Source of the DNA: Antedon mediterranea
Lineage: Eukaryota > Echinodermata > Crinoidea > Comatulida > Antedonidae
Length of the DNA stretch: 64,000 bases
Assembly (NCBI RefSeq): GCF_964355755.1
Contig: NC_092675.1
Span: 17,125,312 to 17,189,311 of the forward strand
Direction: 5' to 3'
Below the pieces are notes generated by a model. It saw nothing but the letters and a program-made list of their open reading frames with translations, had not been told where the DNA came from and did not search any database. A program made the translations under genes and the position numbers. Below are positions 60,406 through 64,000 of the stretch, piece after piece (positions within the stretch are counted from its first letter, which is position 1; every line of letters starts with the position of its first letter).

Positions 60406-61403
60406 ATTGTGCTACTGTACAATAGCCAGGTCAATAGGTAGACCACCAATGTCAAACTGCTTTCTCAAACCCTGTTAATGCCTGAAGTAAAGAGAAAAAT
60501 AAATTTAGAAAATACTGAAAAATGAGAGTTTGATAAATCGCCTTGATAAAAAGATCTTTTATGCAACAGAAATTTGAATTCACATTGTTGACTATCTAAT
60601 CTCTTAAAAAATACAACTGTTACTTACAGTAATTTTGTTAATTCAATTTTAAGTGTACTACTACTATTTTAAAGGTTTTTGCACTCTCTAATGGACAGTT
60701 AGCACCATCCTGAATAGGGTTCTCAATTGTATACGTTTGTTCACTATCATGCACTGGAGTGCAAAAAGTGTGTAGCAAAAAAGCAGAACAGATTTACGAG
60801 CAAAACACACACCACTTGTATATCTTGTCAATTCTGGTACAAGACTAGGCGTTTTTGATCGCCGAGCGTGCAGTGCCAGAACAGCGACCATCTAGCCAAG
60901 CTAGACTTACTTCTACTACTACTAGGCCTACGGTAGGTAAAAACTTCACAGTGACTACGTCTACGCCTAGTCATAGATACAATTCCTGTGTTATATCTAC
61001 GCCTATTGAAACAATCGGGCCTCCTGCCCTTGTAACCTTAAAAAAACATCCTTCTTCTAGCAAAATGCTGACAAAAGACGATGATTAAAAAATTCAAAGT
61101 GTTCAAAACAATTTCCAGTTGTGCTTAAAATACAGGTTACAGGATAATTGTTATTATTTTAATATAGAAATAGACAATATAATTATACAAAACACAACAC
61201 AAACAATACATTAGAACAATTCCCATTATGCTTTTATTATTTTAATATAAAAAAAAACCCAATACATTAGTGAGGATAAATAGTACATGACACAAAACAA
61301 TAAATTCCAGTTACTTAAATACTGTAATACCAATATTCACTACATAATATACATACAAATAATAATTCTAACATTGATAAGTACCATTCACTTATTATTT
61401 TAT
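60406..61403. other. DPH6 upstream region
   Basis: Probable promoter and 5' UTR of DPH6 on the minus strand. A GC-richer patch at 60840-61030 with several CG dinucleotides is the best candidate for the transcription start and a non-coding first exon; the acceptor near 60485 would join it to the coding exon. No other gene is seen. 61100-61400 is plain AT-rich sequence. Confidence 0.4.
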
Positions 61404-63093
61404 TTAAGGTACACTGAATTGACTGTTTGCTGGTAATCTATATAATAATCTTAAAACATTGTCAGAAATCACTCTACTCCCAGCATTCAATAATGATCTA
61501 GCTGAGCGTTCTCCAGTCCGGTATTGCTCCCATAGTACCATCAACCGTCTCGTTGCATGCCTGTATTGTACCCTTTGAATCCTGTTGCATTCCTCCCTGT
61601 TAACAAGCTCAGTAGTTATCAATACGTTTTCCGACTCTTGATGAAGAAGTTGTACTAGTAAGTAGAAATAGAGTTTGGCTGTGGGTGAAAAATGTAAATA
61701 AAAATAACATAAAGTAGCAACAAAATAAATATACATTAACATTTGATTAACGATGAAATACTTACCGCATTTGCCTTTACGGTTCAGTTGCCCATGGTAT
61801 CCTCCTAAATCATTATTGGTTTTGGTTGCTTGTCCAAATACAGACCAATCGCTAGGGCTGAATAGGTGACCTTGATCCAGGTTGTTTGGTATTAAAAAAA
61901 CAGTTGGCGAATTGATCGGTCATTACCGGCCCTACGTTGGATTATTGTGAAAAGAGGTATGATGTGGTCTTCGGGAAGTAGGGGAGGAAGTAGGGGTAAT
62001 TCCATAAGCTGTCGAACAATCTATCAAATAGAAGCAAAATAGACATGCAAACAAATGAAAACATTTAACATGGCTGTAGAAAAAATCGTTAAATTAATTT
62101 TACTGTGAAAAAAAACGTTAAATTAATTTCAGTGCTGTACCTCGTGGGTCCCATTATGGTTTCTGTACACCCGTTGCAAACCCATTTCTTGCACCTTCTT
62201 GAATACAGCCGGTACTAAAAAATAAGCACAAACAAGTAAACAGAAAGAGTATTCTGAATGGTGGGAAGAAGCAGAATGTACAATTCACAAGATGTATCTG
62301 TGTAGAAGAAAAAAAAATGATTAGTTTAAACAAGTACAGTAACAGAAATAGCTATAGAAATTATTATTATTATTATTAAGTTATAAAATATACCTGGATT
62401 AGCTCCACAAATGTATCTTAAATACAATATGAAAATCACCTCAATTGTAGGGTCATCATAAAAAAGAATGTTTTAGGACAATTCATTAATATTAATCTTT
62501 CACAGAGAAAGTATTGAATTGTCATGCTAGCCAAGATGGTTCTTTGGTTTGTTATTGGCAGAAATTGTTTAAAATAAATAACATTTTTGAAGTACGAACT
62601 AAACAAGTGATAAACACCAAACAAAACATAGAAATAAAAACAACCTAATTACGATCTACTAATTGCAGTACATCATCTACAAGAAATTGGTCATTTTCGA
62701 CTTTTTTATTAAATAAAAAAATAAGTATAAATAACTATGAAGTTTACTTTTAAAAGAGATTTGGTTCAAATTTGGTATTTACCTTTCCACGACTGGTGGG
62801 TGATGGGAGAATTGTGTATTGAACATCGTCTTCAATACCAACAACTGGTCGTGGATAGTTGTATTGTAGTTCAGGTTCTATGTGCTGTTGGGCTCGTCTA
62901 TTGTGACAATATCTCTGGCAAACAAATCTGCATCTTCTCTACATTTACCGTACACCGATTCTAATCTTCTTCCTTCTCGCATAGTAGCACGATATTCTGC
63001 TGCAGAGATTCCAGTTTGGCAAGGTTGATGTTGCCAGCGATTACAACTCTCACACTCCACAGCTTCTTCATCATTTACAGTAGCACTTCTCAA
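61404..63093 (-). pseudogene. Broken MULE-type transposase-derived gene with an N-terminal Cys-rich finger
   Basis: The N-terminal part (about 62783-63093) has a zinc-finger-like start, ECESCNRWQHQPCQTGISAA, and after a frame change PRPVVGIEDDVQYTILPSPT then SRGK. The C-terminal part is spread over exons 62141-62214 (FKKVQEMGLQRVY), 61766-62020 (IVRQLMELPLLPP ... FSPSDWSVFGQATKTNNDLG) and 61404-61678 (YLLVQLLHQESENV ... WEQYRTGERSARSLL). Wording and order match the MULE/FLYWCH-type transposase proteins common in marine invertebrates. The central catalytic DDE region is missing between 62214 and 62783. In exon 61766-62020 a run of seven T breaks the frame; eight T would restore frame and splice phase. 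The splice sites of the C-terminal exons still match in phase. It is most likely a decaying copy with no activity. Confidence 0.75.
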
Positions 63094-63370
63094 TTACAAA
63101 ATATACAAGCTTCCATGATTTTAACAGAAAAATGAGTACTTTCTTTCAAATCTTATGGACTTTATATAGCTACGTGCGTTAATTCACCGCCAGCACTACA
63201 ATGTCTTTTGAACAATGTGTTCTTTTTATGTACCGCGACACTCGAAAGAAAAAGACCTTTTTATAAAATATTCATAGACAGCTTGTCATTCGATTTACTG
63301 AAATAATGTTACTGAAATGTTTTGTTTAATGTATTTAAAAAAAAACACCATACATTTTTTTGACCTACTA

Positions 63371-63850
63371 TTATCTACAATTTATTATTATTATTCTGGA
63401 AGAAAAAGGATAATCGATCAACTTGATCCATCAATATGTGTAGCAAATATTACACCACAATTATGCAGTAATGTTACTGAATGTTTTTGTTTATTGTATT
63501 ACGAAAAAAAACCACCATGGAATAATCATGTAGATTACATAGTTTCAAATGCTAACAGACTTGCTGGTTTAATCTTCAGAGTTGCAGGAGGTGCCCATCC
63601 TTAATTTTACCAATCATTGAATATGCCGAACACACAAAAAAAAAATGCTGATAGACTTATTAAACGAATTCAGGTCTGCCACAAGATGGAAAAAGAGCGA
63701 AATACCATACACTGATCAACTTAGACGGCTTGGTTTTTAACTTTGAACGTTATTTTGTAGAAGGATATCGCAGTATTCGACCGATTTACTTCCAGATAAC
63801 CTTTTTAGAAATAAAAGCTGATGATGTAATGATCTTTTCCAAGCATGTCT
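63371..63850 (+). mobile_element. LINE reverse transcriptase 3' fragment
   Basis: A frame of about 75 codons (PPWNNHVDYIVSNANRLAGL, then IFRVAGGAHP and stop) continues in shifted frames with LPIIEYAEHT, KKNADRLIKRIQ, PYTDQLRRLGF and FERYFVEGYRSI. This is the order of the thumb and post-RT region of a LINE. At least three frameshifts or stops show that it is dead. Confidence 0.7.
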
Positions 63851-64000
63851 TTCGGTTTAGTAAATGTTTTTTTTTATCTTGTCAAAAGTTTAAAGTCATT
63901 TTATAAATAAAAGGAATCCTCTACAAGTATTTTAATCATCTTGAGTGTTTTCCTCAGCCTTTTGAAATATAAAGGTAAGTTTTATATTATAAATAGGCCT

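Overview
The window looks like a piece of an intron-rich, AT-rich invertebrate nuclear genome. Small exons sit between GT-AG introns of 0.1 to 3 kb, and several families of retroelements, MITEs and minisatellites are present. The mix of an SLC6 glycine-type transporter, a CYP46-type P450, a DPH6 with fused RidA domains, LINE fragments and a PHD-like/MULE transposase-derived gene, plus a striking excess of the octamer TAGGCCTA, fits a marine deuterostome such as an echinoderm. I cannot fix the species, and that assignment is inference. There are no bacterial features, CRISPR arrays or intact tRNA/rRNA genes.

Layout. 1-490 is a 66-bp minisatellite cut by the window edge. 490-19940 is mostly non-coding: tandem repeats (3228, 4271, 9119), a SINE (2641), hairpins (5238, 11567) and two LINE 3' fragments (10519, 15594). 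19941-34393 (+) is a complete SLC6 transporter gene with ten common exons and two candidate alternative first exons. Its introns hold MITEs and tRNA-derived SINE pieces, and a likely long 3' UTR reaches about 38220. 38660-42660 contains decayed Calx-beta-like exons and dispersed repeats with fold-back hairpins. 43066-47705 is a degenerate LINE split by a 3.3-kb fold-back element, which itself carries a SINE copy. 48091-57754 (+) is a complete 13-exon P450 of 500 codons. 58333-60405 (-) is an intronless 690-codon DPH6, tail-to-tail with the P450. 61404-63093 (-) is a broken MULE-type transposase-derived gene. 63371-63850 is another LINE fragment.

The three intact genes (Na+/Cl--coupled amino-acid uptake, sterol or xenobiotic oxidation, diphthamide synthesis on eEF2) show no obvious shared pathway; they look like ordinary neighbours in a eukaryotic genome. 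The most interesting signals are the two same-phase SLC6 first exons, the mixed GlyT1/GlyT2-type residues in that transporter, the triple-nested mobile-element stack with a readable target site, and a family of short fold-back elements built on a CCATGGA core.
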